From: Allomyces macrogynus ATCC 38327
Lineage: Eukaryota > Blastocladiomycota > Blastocladiomycetes > Blastocladiales > Blastocladiaceae
Reading direction: 5' to 3'
Length of the DNA: 64,000 nucleotides
Assembly: GCA_000151295.1 (NCBI GenBank)
Contig: GG745346.1
Span: forward strand, 939,956-1,003,955
The notes under the pieces were generated by a model. It did not search any database. It saw only the letters and a program-made list of their open reading frames with translations, and was not told where the DNA came from. Position 1 is the first letter of the stretch. The number at the start of each line of letters is the position of its first letter. Positions 1 through 11,500 of this stretch are shown here, in pieces. A program made the position numbers and the translations under genes.

Positions 1-369
1 CCGTCGTCGAATCCACCGAGCGCGTTGCAGTCGTGTCCGTTTGCGGCAGGCGCGTCGGCCACGTCGCCCGCGGCCCTGGCGGCCATTTGTGGCGTCTACT
101 CGGCGTCGGAAATTCTCGTCATGGAACGCGTGTTTTGCAAGGCGCTGCAGCACCGACTGTGGGTCGGCCCTGCCGAGCTGGCTGCGCACGTGCAACAACT
201 CGCCAACGAGCACCCGGACCTGGCGTCGGCGGGTGCGTTGGTGTTGATGCGCATGCTCAACGACGCGGCAACGCTGGCACCGATTGAGGGGTGGCCCACG
301 GTTGACGCGGCCACGGCACAGCAAAGGTGGCTCGCGCACGACGGTACCGGCGCGACACCGAGTCTGTGA
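1..369 (+). CDS. 3' end of an unrecognised gene
   Basis: An open frame runs in from the left edge and stops at TGA 367-369, so only the last ~122 codons are present; the apparent start at 25 is TTG and is not a real start. The peptide is Ala/Leu-rich and looks helical, with the segments CGVYSASEILVMERVFCKAL and LAAHVQQLANEHPDL, and it ends shortly after a Trp-containing segment (GWPTVDAATAQQRWL). GC-rich third positions match the confirmed genes nearby, which favours real coding. No family was recognised; an upstream exon could enter anywhere before position 1. Confidence 0.5.
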   Translation, partial: PSSNPPSALQSCPFAAGASATSPAALAAICGVYSASEILVMERVFCKALQHRLWVGPAELAAHVQQLANEHPDLASAGALVLMRMLNDAATLAPIEGWPTVDAATAQQRWLAHDGTGATPSL

Positions 370-1053
370 ACATGCTGTTGCGATGCTTGCAGTGCCGCTC
401 TCGTTTGACTTCTGTGAGAAACCCATTTCGATTTTTTTTTTTTTTTTTCGTTTCGTTTGGCTCAACCATTTGTTGTTGGTTGATTTGCCGCTGGGCCGCT
501 TTGGGCCCGGCGTTGCCGCCGCTGCTGCCAGTACCCCACCCTCTAATTGCCTCTGTCGTCGTCGTCGTTGATGTCGTCGTCGTGGATGCTCGGTGACGTT
601 GCTTCAATTGCACCGGCGCCCTGCTCCTGATATGTACGCGCCGCTATGGGCGCTGCCCCTTGACTCTTATTTTGTTTTGTTTTCCTGCGCGTTTGCCGCT
701 CCCTGTAATAATACGATTCCCATGGCCGTCCTTGCTCACCGCTTGCCCGTCACCAGGAGCAGCTGGAGAGTCGAAGCGAGACTGAGCGAGACTGGGCGGG
801 GGGGACCGGAAAGTGAAGCAGGTGAGCGCCAGGTGGGTGACGTGCACCGCTGCCAAACACATCGCACTCACATGAAGCGGATCAGGGTAGGGGTTCGATG
901 CAGCGGTTCTGACACGGCGCCAAGTCGCCGCGCTCGGCAACCACTGCAGCCGCGGCTGCCCACCAGCTCCGCGACCACAACGTCGATCCAACCGCGCTGC
1001 CACCACCCGCACACGAACCGCACCCTCGCGCCCACCTCTTCCATACCGCCGCC
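370..1053. other. Intergenic region, probable SF3B1 promoter and 5' UTR
   Basis: No gene is seen here. The stretch holds a long T tract at about 430-449, then a CGTCGTCGT-like microsatellite near 555-580. The last ~100 bases before the next ATG are C-rich, as before several other genes in the window. It presumably contains the terminator of the left-edge gene and the promoter of SF3B1. Confidence 0.5.
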
Positions 1054-4000
1054 ATGTCGGCCAAGCAATTCCTTGCCGAGCTCGAGGCCGAAGGCGCCGA
1101 CCTCGACCCGATGCGCGTCGACGACCCACAGACCTCGCGCCGGATCGCCGACCGCGAATCCGCCTACCACGCGCGCCGCCGCGACCGCGCGCTCTCGCCC
1201 GACCGCGCCGACGTCTTTGCTGCCGGTGGCTCCTCGACCGACGCCAATGGCGGCCGGTCTTATGCCGAAGTCATGAAACTCGCGGAAATCGACCGCGAGG
1301 AGCACCGCGTGCGGCAGGAACTCGCGCGCCGCGAGCGCGAGGACGTCGATATGGACCGCCCGCCCGTGGTTCCCGGCGAACCCGTCGTCCAGGAAACGCC
1401 GCGCCGCCGCGCGCGCCGGTGGGACCAGACGCCCGTGGCCCCGCCGACCGACAATGGTGCTGCTGTTTCCGTTGCGAAATCGTCGTGGGACGCCGAGGAG
1501 CCGTCGGCGCACAAGCCGTCCCGGTGGGACGAGACGCCGCGCGCAGCCCCCTCGACGGGCGACGGCGTCACGCCGCGCAAGCGGTCGCGGTGGGACGAGA
1601 CGCCTGTGGCCGTGACGCGGTCGCGATGGGATGAGACTCCGCGCGTCGATGCGACCCCGGGTGGGACCGCGGCGAAACGGTCGCGGTGGGACGAGACGCC
1701 CGTAAACGTGAACTCGAATGCGGCCGGTGGGGTCATGGCGACACCGAGTGCTGCTGCTGCGTCGGGCGTCCCGCAGACGCCGCTCGCATTCATGCCGAAC
1801 GCAACGACGGAAATGGAGTTGCGCAACATGCCGCAGTCGGACGCGGAACTCGATGCGCTCTTACCCGCTGAGGGGTACCGGATTCTTGAACCGCCGGTAA
1901 GTTACGTGCCGATCCGCACGCCCGCACGCAAGATCACGGCAACCCCCGCGCATACGGGGTTCCATATCCCCGAGGACGGGTCCGGCCCGCGCGCCTCGGA
2001 CATGCCGGCTGTCGCGGCCGCGGCGCTCGTTGACTTGCCGATGCTCAAGCAAGAGGACATGCAGTTCTTTGGCAAGTTGCTCGAGGACCGCGACGAGGCC
2101 GCGCTCTCGATTGACGAGCTCAAGGAGCGCAAGATTCTGCGGCTGTTGCTGAAAATCAAGAACGGGACCCCACCGGTCCGTAAAGTCGCACTGCGGCAAA
2201 TCACCGACAAGGCGCGCGATTTTGGGCCGGGACCGCTCTTCAACCAGATTTTGCCGTTGCTCATGTCGCCGGCGCTCGAGGACCAGGAGCGGCACTTGCT
2301 CGTCAAGGTCATTGATCGCGTGCTCTATAAGCTCGACGACCTGGTGCGCCCGTACGTGCACAAGATCCTGGTCGTGATTGAGCCGCTCTTGATTGACGAG
2401 GACTACTATGCGCGCGTGGAAGGCCGCGAGATTATCAGCAACCTGGCGAAAGCCGCGGGTCTGGCCACGATGATTGCGACGATGCGGCCCGATATCGACC
2501 ACGTCGACGAGTACGTTCGCAATACGACGGCGCGCGCGTTTGCTGTGGTCGCGTCGGCGCTCGGGATCCCGGCGCTGCTGCCGTTCCTCAAGGCCGTGTG
2601 CCGGTCGAAAAAGTCGTGGCAGGCGCGGCATACGGGCGCCAAGATCATTCAGCAGATTGCCGTGCTCATGGGGTGTGCGGTGCTCCCGCACCTCAAGAAT
2701 TTGGTGGCTGCGCTCGTCGACGCCGTCGAGGACAAGGATCAGCAAAAAGTGCGCACCATGGCGGCGCTCGCGCTTGCCGCACTCGCCGAGGCCGCACACC
2801 CGTACGGGATCGAGTCGTTTGATATCGTGATCCAGCCGCTCTGGGAGGGCGTGCGCAAGCACCGCGGCAAGGGGCTCGCTGCGTTTTTGAAGGCGATTGG
2901 GTCGCTGATCCCGCTCATGGATACCGAGGCTGCCGCCTACTACACTGAGGAAGTCATGTCGGTGGTCGTGCGCGAGTTTCAGTCGCCCGACGACGAAATG
3001 CGCAAGGTCGTGCTCAAGGTCGTCAAGCAGTGTGTGGCCACGGACGGGATCGAGCCCGACTATGTACGCCGGCAAGTGCTCGACGAATTTTTCCGGCATT
3101 TTTGGGTGCGACGTATGGCGCTCGACCGGCGTAACGCAAAACCGCTCGTCGAAACGACCGTGGAATTGGCCAAGAAGGCCGGCGTCGGCGTTGTGCTCGA
3201 CCGGCTCGTGCCGGACCTCAAGGACGAGTCGGAAGCGTTCCGCAAGATGGTCATGGACGCGCTCGAGCAGATTGTGGCGGCCATGGGGCTCGCCGACGTG
3301 GATGACGAGCTCGAGGCGAGGTTGATTGACGGCATGTTGTTTGCGTTTCAGGAGCAGACGACCGAGGACGTGGTCATGCTCAATGCGTTTGGCACCGTCG
3401 TGAATGCGCTCGGCACGCGCGTGCACCCGTACCTCGCCCAGATCTTCTCGATGCTCAAGTGGCGGCTCGCCAACAAGTCAGCCAAGGTCCGGCAGCAGAC
3501 GGCCGACCTTGTGGCGCGGATTGCCGTCGTATTGCGCACGTGCGGCGAAGAGGGCATGCTCAGCAACCTTGGCCAGATCTTTTACGAGAACCTCGGCGAA
3601 GAGTACCCGGAGGTGCTCGGCAGTATTCTCGGCGCGCTCAAGGCCGTCGTGAACGTGATTGGCATGGCCAACATGGAACCGCCGATTCGCGACTTGCTGC
3701 CGCGACTCACGCCCATCCTGCGCAACCGGCACGAAAAGGTGCAGGAAAACGTGATCGACTTGGTCGGTCGTATCGCCGACCGCGGCGCCGAGCACGTGGC
3801 CGCACGCGAGTGGATGCGCATTTGCTTTGAGCTGCTCGATATGCTCAAGGCGCACAGGAAGGCGATTCGGCGCGCGGCCGTCAACACGTTTGGGTACATC
3901 GCCAAGGCGATTGGGCCGCAGGACGTGCTCGGCACGCTGCTCAGCAACCTCAAGGTGCAGGAGCGGCAGAACCGCGTGTGCACGACGGTCGCGATTGCTA

Positions 4001-4560
4001 TTGTCGCCGAGACGTGTTCGCCGTTTACCGTCTTGCCAGCGCTCATGTGCGAGTACCGCGTGCCGGAACTGAACGTGCAGAACGGCGTGCTCAAGTCGCT
4101 CAGCTTCATGTTCGAGTACATTGGCGAAATGGGCAAGGACTACGTCTATGCCGTGACCCCGCTGCTCGAGGACGCATTGATTGACCGCGACTTGGTGCAC
4201 CGGCAGACGGCGTGCACGACAGTCAAGCACTTGGCGCTCGGCGTTGCCGGGCTCAACTGCGAGGACGCCATGGTGCACTTGCTCAATCACGTCTGGCCCA
4301 ATATCTTCGAAACGTCGCCGCACGTCATCAATGCTGTCATGGACGCGATCGAGGCGCTGCGTGTCGCGCTGGGGCCCGGCGTGCTGATCAACTACGTCGT
4401 GCAGGGCCTGTTCCACCCGGCGCGCCGCGTGCGCGAGGTCTACTGGAAGATTTACAACGCCATGTACATTGGCGCGCAGGATGCACTTGTGCCGTACTAC
4501 CCGCGCATCGCCAGCGACGAGCGCAACCGGTGGGCACGCGACGAGTTGTATTATTTCTAG
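1054..4560 (+). CDS. SF3B1: Splicing factor 3B subunit 1 (SF3B1/Hsh155/Prp10), intronless
   Basis: 1168-residue HEAT-repeat scaffold of the U2 snRNP SF3b complex, which clamps the branch-site/U2 duplex in the nucleus. The N-terminal part (about residues 120-215) carries one RWDQTP and four RWDETP motifs, each with basic residues just before the Trp; in this family they are U2AF-homology-motif ligands and CDK phosphorylation sites. From about residue 330 to the end the protein is a HEAT superhelix, recognisable from runs such as [20 protein letters not shown] and from the C-terminal family signature ending DELYYF. The ATG sits in a GCCGCCATGT context and the downstream frame is open throughout. 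Length lies between budding-yeast Hsh155 and the human protein. Having no intron in 3.5 kb is notable beside neighbours with up to 17. Confidence 0.97.
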   Translation: MSAKQFLAELEAEGADLDPMRVDDPQTSRRIADRESAYHARRRDRALSPDRADVFAAGGSSTDANGGRSYAEVMKLAEIDREEHRVRQELARREREDVDMDRPPVVPGEPVVQETPRRRARRWDQTPVAPPTDNGAAVSVAKSSWDAEEPSAHKPSRWDETPRAAPSTGDGVTPRKRSRWDETPVAVTRSRWDETPRVDATPGGTAAKRSRWDETPVNVNSNAAGGVMATPSAAAASGVPQTPLAFMPNATTEMELRNMPQSDAELDALLPAEGYRILEPPVSYVPIRTPARKITATPAHTGFHIPEDGSGPRASDMPAVAAAALVDLPMLKQEDMQFFGKLLEDRDEAALSIDELKERKILRLLLKIKNGTPPVRKVALRQITDKARDFGPGPLFNQILPLLMSPALEDQERHLLVKVIDRVLYKLDDLVRPYVHKILVVIEPLLIDEDYYARVEGREIISNLAKAAGLATMIATMRPDIDHVDEYVRNTTARAFAVVASALGIPALLPFLKAVCRSKKSWQARHTGAKIIQQIAVLMGCAVLPHLKNLVAALVDAVEDKDQQKVRTMAALALAALAEAAHPYGIESFDIVIQPLWEGVRKHRGKGLAAFLKAIGSLIPLMDTEAAAYYTEEVMSVVVREFQSPDDEMRKVVLKVVKQCVATDGIEPDYVRRQVLDEFFRHFWVRRMALDRRNAKPLVETTVELAKKAGVGVVLDRLVPDLKDESEAFRKMVMDALEQIVAAMGLADVDDELEARLIDGMLFAFQEQTTEDVVMLNAFGTVVNALGTRVHPYLAQIFSMLKWRLANKSAKVRQQTADLVARIAVVLRTCGEEGMLSNLGQIFYENLGEEYPEVLGSILGALKAVVNVIGMANMEPPIRDLLPRLTPILRNRHEKVQENVIDLVGRIADRGAEHVAAREWMRICFELLDMLKAHRKAIRRAAVNTFGYIAKAIGPQDVLGTLLSNLKVQERQNRVCTTVAIAIVAETCSPFTVLPALMCEYRVPELNVQNGVLKSLSFMFEYIGEMGKDYVYAVTPLLEDALIDRDLVHRQTACTTVKHLALGVAGLNCEDAMVHLLNHVWPNIFETSPHVINAVMDAIEALRVALGPGVLINYVVQGLFHPARRVREVYWKIYNAMYIGAQDALVPYYPRIASDERNRWARDELYYF

Positions 4561-5083
4561 GTTCGGATAGGGAGTTGGCGTCGTTCGTGTCGGTTTCAGA
4601 GGCTCGCAATGAACAATGGATTGACGGATTTTCTTTGTTGTTTTCGAGCGAACGAGCGGGAGACAAGCGCGAGAGACGCGTTGCAGCCCCAAGCAAAGTT
4701 CCGCTCCCACCTCGCCAAATCGTCGCCCAGCCGTTTGCGCGTACGAGCTCGACATCGGCACCCAGCTTAGCAACAACAGCAACTTGGCGCATTTTGCTTG
4801 TCGGGCAGGTCTCTGCTCTGCACAAGCGACCCGCAGACTCGCCGCTTGAATTTTGTCCACACGCGACCCCCAGCCCAGCGCCCCGACCGCGACCAACTGC
4901 GTCCAGCCGCTGGCCCAAGTCAATCGACCTGCCCCTTTCCCGCTCGTTCGTCTTCTCTCTCCTTTCCGGCGCCACGATTTCTCGGTCGATCTGTATTAGG
5001 GGCCACCCGCACCATCCCGCACGCCGTTCTCTGAGCCGCGCCTGTCTTTACGCCAACAATTTCCCTCCCACCACGACTCCACC
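4561..5083. other. Intergenic region SF3B1-UNC119
   Basis: No gene is seen. The right half (about 4850-5080) is pyrimidine-rich on the plus strand, which fits the promoter and 5' UTR of UNC119. Confidence 0.5.
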
Positions 5084-6088
5084 ATGCCCATCCTCAAAGT
5101 CCCTGGCCTCAAGTCCGCCGGCTCCGCATCGTCCATGAAGTCCGGCAGCAAGTCGCCGTCCGCGTCCGGCAGCGCCGCGTCGAGTGCTGGATCTTTGCCG
5201 TCAGGCGGCGGGCGCACCTACTCGCCCGCCGACGTGCTCAAGTGCGTCTTTCCTTGGGCCATTCCAAAAGCACCCTCCGCTCCAAGCTGATCGATCCGCA
5301 CGCGAGGATAGGTTCAAGAAGCCGACGCCCGGGTTCCTCGTGCCGTTCCAGACGAGCCCGCCTGTGCAGTTTCTCGCGTTCACGATCAAGGACAAGAAGT
5401 CAGGCCACGTGTTTTTCGAGACGAAGCGGCCGGACCTTAATGCCGGCACGGTCGTGCCGCTCGCCGACCTCGTCGTGCCCGACGGGCTTGATCCGGACAT
5501 GCTCCGCACGGTGAGCCCACTGGCTCGGCGCGAAAAGTGGTGTTGGCATCGAATCTGACGCACCCGGTGTCCGACGTAGGTCAACTACGACTTTGGCGCT
5601 GACTTTCTCGACTGCGCAACCGTCAGCACGTCGTACGCATCCCTCTTTCCTCGCTTGGCAAACGCACCCCACTTCACCCAACAGCACGCGCTCCGCTCTA
5701 CTCCTCGAAACGCCCCCATCCCACCGCTCCACCTTACTGACCCGTGCCGCACCTCACACCTAGCCTCGTCTTTGCCGTGGGCGCTCGCCCCGTCTCCACC
5801 TTCCGCATGATCGAGCGGCACTACTTTGGCGACCAGCTCATCAAGTCGTTTGACTTCACGTTTGGGTTCGGGATCCCGCACTCGGTCAACACATGGGAGT
5901 CGGTCTACGAGGTGCCGCCCATCGACAAGAAGCTGCGCGCCAAGATGATCGCCGAGCCGCGCAAGACCATGGCCGACTCGTTCTACTTTGTCGACGACAA
6001 GCTCGTCATGCACCACAAGGCCACGTTCGAGTTTTCGGTGCCGGCCGCGGCCGCGGCGGTGGGACGGCTGGGAGGCGGTGGCGAGTGA
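5084..6088 (+). CDS. UNC119: UNC119-type lipid-binding trafficking chaperone
   Basis: Spliced as 5084-5241, 5312-5510, 5580-5632, 5764-6088, giving 244 residues, close to human UNC119. The family binds the myristoylated N-termini of G-protein alpha subunits and ciliary cargo in an immunoglobulin-like beta-sandwich and delivers them to cilia/flagella, with release by ARL2/ARL3-GTP. The C-terminal half is diagnostic: STFRMIERHYFGDQLIKSFD, then SFYFVDDKLVMHHKATFEFS. The N-terminal ~45 residues are Ser/Gly-rich and disordered. All introns are short (69-131 nt) and phases match. The last has the donor GTACGC and a branch-like TTACTGAC near 5735. The exon-3 donor was chosen at 5633 because it restores the exact family spacing; GT sites at 5622 and 5630 are alternatives. 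It supports a flagellated organism. Confidence 0.93.
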
Positions 6089-6164
6089 TACGGTTGGTCG
6101 CGTCGGCATGGACAACGGGTGGAGGAGCATCCGACGACGGTCTCCTGCACAGGTTGGACGCGCT

Positions 6165-6183
6165 GGGGGGGGGGGGGGGGGGG
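6165..6183. repeat. Poly-G tract
   Basis: About 19 consecutive G residues lie just downstream of UNC119. It is a simple homopolymer, possibly G-quadruplex-forming; its length is unreliable in most assemblies. Confidence 0.85.
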
Positions 6184-6480
6184 TGATAGTGCAGGGCCGT
6201 GCACGGCGGCGCTATGCATTGTTTCTCGTCGACGGTGTTTGTTGGAGTTTGGATGGATTGCATTGCACATGTTTTTTACGTTGGCAGCCGCTCTCGGGGG
6301 AGGGCTGTGTTCGCATTTGGCACGCCGTGAGCGGCATGCACGCGAAATTGCGTCGCCTTAGTCCCACGTTGCGAAATCCCTGGCTGAAATGACCAGAATT
6401 GCCGAGCATTTGGCTCTCAGAACAAGGACAGGCCGACCAGTGAGTACTTAGTAGTTCGACAAACTGTTCGACCGCGACCA

Positions 6481-6673
6481 AATGTCATTTGGCCACGACC
6501 AAATCCGTCAGCCTAGTCCTTGAACTGGTGTTTGTGTGTCATGGAACATCGGCCCATAATCAACGTGGCGGAGAGAGTGGTCTCTACCACAGCTTGTGTT
6601 TGTGTGAGGATGCGCTGCCAACTCGTCAGCGGCCGCAAGCCGAACGTGCTTCCGCTGATCACGACAGGAGGAC
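6481..6673 (+). repeat. Left arm of a ~180-bp inverted repeat
   Basis: This segment matches the reverse complement of 8201-8380 over nearly its whole length, with scattered mismatches and a few short indels (roughly 85-90% by eye). A clean shared core is CCCATAATCAACGTGGCGGA at about 6554, which reads on the minus strand near 8300. The arms lie about 1.5 kb apart and enclose two simple repeats and the RhoGAP relic. No transposase, and no clear target-site duplication at the outer edges, was seen. Confidence 0.85.
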
Positions 6674-6831
6674 AACAACAGTCCGCATAGAAAAAGGATA
6701 GGTATCGAAATATCGAACGAAACTATGTACAAACCTGACGGTGCGCCAATCATGGCCAACCGACACAAATCACTCCGCGGCACATGGTTGCGACGAAAGA
6801 GCAATGAGACGGGAATCGAAGAAAGAGCAAG

Positions 6832-6832
6832 G

Positions 6833-6918
<86 letters not shown>

Positions 6919-6945
6919 TCGGAAATCGGAAATCGGAAATCGGGA
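6832..6945. repeat. 7-bp tandem repeat (CCGGAAA)n, decaying to (TCGGAAA)n
   Basis: About 15 head-to-tail copies of CCGGAAA, the last few changed to TCGGAAA. The repeat is open in several frames on both strands and produces false ORFs with a repeated KPETGNR or PVSGFRF motif. It lies between the inverted-repeat arms. Confidence 0.9.
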
Positions 6946-7017
6946 ATCACACAAACAAAGAGCAGGAAAAGCTTGGATAAGGTCGGGGCCGTCGAGACAA
7001 GGAAACGAATCGAGGGA

Positions 7018-7053
7018 TGGGGGGGGGGGAGAGAGAGAGAGAGAGAGAGAAAA
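7018..7053. repeat. G9 run followed by (GA)n microsatellite
   Basis: A run of about nine G residues merges into roughly ten GA dinucleotides. It is a simple repeat between the inverted-repeat arms, just downstream (in minus-strand terms) of the RhoGAP relic. Confidence 0.85.
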
Positions 7054-7252
7054 CGGGAAAGAAGCAACGGCACAAACAGGTGCACGAACTCGTACGAGCT
7101 CGAGAAATCACGGGGAGTCAACGCAGAACAAAAACGGGAACAAGCACCAGAACGCCTTGAAGAAGCAGAGCACGGCTCAATCACTTGTCGTGCGCCGCGA
7201 TGCACTTCACGGGCGCGGAACGTGCGCGGCGATGTACCGCGCGAGCGCCAAG

Positions 7253-8005
7253 TCAACGCGCGCCATGCGCGCGCAGCGCTGCGGCCTCATAGTCATCAGA
7301 GAGTCGCGTGAACGTCGCGCCAATCGTAATGACCAGGTTCCTGGGCGCCGTCAGGTTGACTGCCGAGAACGCAGCCACGTCGTGCGCGAGATGCTTGACG
7401 AGCACGTCAAACACGGCGCGGCGCTCGGGTGTCAGGTGCGATGCGAGCACCTTGTCAAACGCCTCGGCAAACGCCGACTCGGCCTCGGCGGCGGCGTGGG
7501 CCGCACCATGCGCATCGTGCACAGCGGCCAGAGCGTGCGCCGCGGCCGTGTCCAGCAGCGGCGTCGCCATGTTGCGCAGCACTTCCTTGATCAGCGACCC
7601 GATCACCAGAGCCATGTCGTTGCGCTGCTTGGCCAGAGTCGGGAACCGCGCCGCAAAATCCTCGGGGAACGCCCCGTCGCCCTCAATCGCCGCCACAATG
7701 ATCGAGTCGCGCGCCGTCGAGTCCAAACTAGTCCGGGAGATGCCCTCGACCTGGCCCACATCGAGCCGGCGCATCTGGTCGCACGCACACTCGACACGTG
7801 AGCAGATCAACGGCTCCCGCCGTGTCCTTGCGCGCACACTCGCCGTTGGTGCCCATTGGCTCGGTGATCAGGCTCTTGAAGCAGAACGTCTCCCACTTGT
7901 GCTTGTACTCGGCAAACACCAAGTGGCCGACCTTGTTGTTGGTCTTGGCCGGAGCCTTGGCTGACCGCCGCAGTGACGAAGTGGCCGCCAGCGAATTGCA
8001 TGAAC
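7253..8005 (-). pseudogene. RhoGAP-domain gene relic
   Basis: The minus-strand frame 7837-7253 encodes most of a RhoGAP domain. It has the arginine-finger region VGQVEGISRTS (EGxxR), the LLKxLLR-like helix SLIKEVLRNMATPLL, and the late Asn motif APRNLVITIG. RhoGAPs stimulate GTP hydrolysis by Rho/Rac/Cdc42. The beginning of the domain is in a different frame: HLVFAEYKHKWETFCFKSL followed by AVDLLT, upstream at about 8000-7790. The two frames meet near 7795 with no usable intron (the only GT...AG pair is 23 nt), so a frameshift is likely. No start codon or N-terminal region precedes it, because the inverted-repeat arm begins near 8201. I read it as a truncated, frameshifted fragment; an unrecognised exon structure is the alternative. 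Confidence 0.6.
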
Positions 8006-8200
8006 CCGTGGCTCGGCTACGACATTGATTTCGGGATGATAGCTGTCCCTTGGTCGGCTGTCAAGCTGATTCTCAAACTGTAACGCTGTTCACAGCTTCC
8101 ACTCCCTCGTCTTTGTGAACTTTGCGTCGTGTTCGACTAGTCTTTGGCGCTGGACCGCGCGAAACCTGTCAATGCAGTAAACCACCCTCTTTGCGCACGT

Positions 8201-8380
8201 CCTCCTGTCATGATCAGCACGTTCGGCTTGCGGTCGTTGACGAATTGGCAGCGCATCGTCACACAAGCTGTGGTAGAGACCACTCTCTCCGCCACGTTGA
8301 TTATGGGCCGGTGTTCCATGACCCACAAATACCAGTCCAAGGACTAGGCTGACGGACGTGGGCGTGGCCGAATGACAGTT
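8201..8380 (-). repeat. Right arm of a ~180-bp inverted repeat
   Basis: Reverse-complement partner of 6481-6673. Similarity ends at about 8380 on the outside and 8201 on the inside. The remaining bases up to the end of the adenylate cyclase gene (8565) show no further feature. Confidence 0.85.
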
Positions 8381-8564
8381 GATCGGCGGGGGCTCCTTCC
8401 CCATCGCCGTCGTCCAGCTCGCTTGCGCATCATAAATGTCACACCAGAAGTATCTTCATACCACCCGCGGTTGTATTGCAAGACCAGCTACATCCGCTAT
8501 CTAACAAGTAAATACATGCGCCCATCCTCCACGAACTCGCGCGTTCCCCGGTGCATTGCGCTCA

Positions 8565-11500
8565 CTATTGATCCGGTCGCGGCGGCATGAGCGGGGGCGG
8601 CAGGTGCGCCCATGTTGAGGACGCGGGGGAGGGAGCCTGCGACCAGCGCAGGCTCACGAGCTCGAGGGCTTGCGCGACGTAGTGCGGGTTCGTGTGCACC
8701 ATGTTGATCAGCGACTGCAGCAGCGGCTGCTGATGGTGCGCGAGCTCTTGCATGTGCAACGACGCGACGACGTTCTGTGGAAGGCAGGAAGTGAGTGGGT
8801 GCGGCAGTCTAATGGCTGTCTGCGTTCGCGAAACGGACCTCGAGCCGCTGCACCAGCGACGCCAGGAAATACGGGTAGGTCGCGAGCACGATTTGGCTCG
8901 TGCCCAACCAGTCCAGCCGATCCCCTGGAGCGACTGGGTGGCCCGCTACGGCCGCTTCGAGACGGTGGACAAGGATCAGGAGGTGCCGCACTTGGTCGAC
9001 AATCGGCGGTTCGGGCTCGAGTGGGACCAAGTCAGTCATTGGCTACAGGGAGCGATACGAGGCACAAGGTGAGTAATGTTTCCATGGAACAGAACACAGC
9101 TGAGGTATCACGCAGAAAACGCACCGAGCCAGTCGGCAAACACACGTCGCTCGGCGCCACCTGCGGCGATCCCGGTCCATCCAGCCCGCGCTGACTGACC
9201 GGCGACGCTTCCGACCCCGTCATTGACGCCGACACCGCGTCCGGGCTCGTCACCACCTTCTCTTCGACCGCCACGACCCCACGCAGGTACGGAAACCGTG
9301 CACGCAGCGACCGCGGGAACACGACCCAGAGCGTTTCCGGGTTCTCAAGTCCCTTGAGCGACACCTCGCCGACCTTGAAAGTATCCATGCCGAGTTGACG
9401 AAGCTGCTGCGCGGCCTCGACCTTGGCCGGATCGAGCGCCGGTGGGGACGTGGCCGATGCACTCGACACGTCACTTTCGCGGTCGGACCCGGCACCTCCA
9501 GGGCCTGGGAACCCGCCGTCGTCGGGCACGCCCAAGTCGCTGGCGCCGCCCGATGGCGGCGCGCACATGCCGTCAAGCCCAATGACGCCGTACTCTTCGA
9601 GCTCGTTGAGGACGTCGGCGGAAATGGTGATTTCGCCGCCGTCGGCTGAGGAGCTGATACGGGCCGACCGGTTGACCATTCTACGCGCCACGAGGAAGGA
9701 GTCAGTCAGTTAGGATTGGCGAGACACCGCGAAGAGCGAGCGAAGTAAACGCACCGGCCAAAGTAATCCATCCGGCCCGTGATCGGGTCGCGCTCGCACG
9801 ACGGTTGCCCGCAGTGAATGCCCATGCGCACGCGAATCCCACGGAAGATGACAAGTTCGTCGGTGACCGCAGCCTCACCCTGCGTCTGCGGCGTAAGTCT
9901 GTCCTCCGAGTAATACGCCGAGTTGGCCGCCGACCCATGTGCCGGCAACGTGCCCGCGGCGTCCTCGTCCTCTTCTTCGTCCACCACCGCGCGCGGTACC
10001 TTAACCTCAGCCGCCTCGGGCGACTCGAGCAATTCGCGCGGCCAATCGACGAGCATCAGCTGCTCCTGCACGGTCAAGCACCACTGCGCGGCATGAAACA
10101 CGGTTGGGAACGCGACCATGAACGCATCCCCCTCGGTCTTGACCTCGTACCCGCGGCCGACCGTTCGCAGCAGCCGACGAAATAGCGCATTGTGCTGCTT
10201 GATCGCCGCCTGCATCGCCGCCGGCCGCGTCTCCCACAGTCGCGTCGACCCCTTGATATCTGTGAACACGAGAGCAACATGGCCCGTCGGCGGATCCACC
10301 TCGCGCTCCAGCCGCATCAATGTCCGATCCAGAATCTCCGACGGCGGATCGACGGGAATTGGCGGAATGTACCGCCGCGTCGCCTGCGCTCCGCGGGACG
10401 TGACCCCGAGCGCGCGACGAGCAAACGTGCGGGACATGGTCATCGTCCGGCGCGTCGTCTTACGGTACAGCGAACGGAGCGCAATGACAACAATCGCGCC
10501 GCCACCGGGCGGTGCCGCGTCGGCGACCGACGTGTTGGGTGTCGCGTACCCTGACGCGATATCACGCAATCGTTCTGCAGCGAGCATCGGGTCGGCCATG
10601 TGCTGGCGCACGATATCGACGGCGGTCTGCGGAGCGACACGGTCAAGGACCGACCGCGTGAGCAGAATCACAAACTCATCAGAATCGCCAATGTCCATTT
10701 CGTAGAGGCTCGGGAGGGCGTTGACGAGCGGCATCAGTGCGTAGCAGCCGAATTGCCGCGTCGCATCGACCGACCCTTGGACCTTGCCGTCCTTGTCGAG
10801 CCACATGGCTCCGCCCTGAGCGGTGTCGGCGGCGGCGGCGGCGGTGTCGGCCATTTGACCGAGCACGCGGTACCGCTCGCGCGGGTTCATGGCCGTGTGC
10901 AGCGTCGACACGACCGAGGCTTGCCCGCCGCGGCATACGATGGCCGCGGACGTGCCGACATTGGCGATATACAGTTTGAGCCCGAGCAGGTACGCGACGA
11001 CGCCGTTACACCCGACGTACGCTTGCCGCAGTTTCGCGGTCGGGTCGACGAGCGTCGTCGCCGACTGCGGCGACCCGGTGTCGACGGCCGATGGTAGCAT
11101 TCCCATGCTCGCGGAACTCGGACTGCTCGCCGCGCCCGACCCGGACATGGTCCCGCCAACTCCACTCCCGCCGCCCGGCGCGATATTCGCGCCAAACTCA
11201 TGGTTGAGCCTCAAGAACGTGGTGCGCAGCGCAACCCCAACGTCCTGCGCACGCACGAGATCTTCGGCGAGCGCCGGGTAAAACCGGTCGGTCAAGTGCT
11301 TGACGAGCAATTCGCTGGCCCCCGAGGTGCTATCAAACAGGGCAAACAGGTACTCGTCCTGGTCGTGGAACCCGCGCGCGCGCGCGACGGCCAGGTCGCG
11401 GCACACGAGCGGCTGCGGGTCGGCGGTAATCACGTCGGCGATCCCGTACGAGACGAACCCGACTTCGGATATGGCGGTGCGTACGCGGCGGTGCGGGGTC

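Noticed and set aside
1861..3426. 521-codon minus-strand open frame opposite SF3B1
   Set aside because: Antisense shadow of the HEAT-repeat region; Arg/His-rich composition typical of such shadows.
6725..7801. Plus-strand frame with repeated KPETGNR
   Set aside because: The repeat comes from the CCGGAAA array and the remainder is antisense to the RhoGAP relic.
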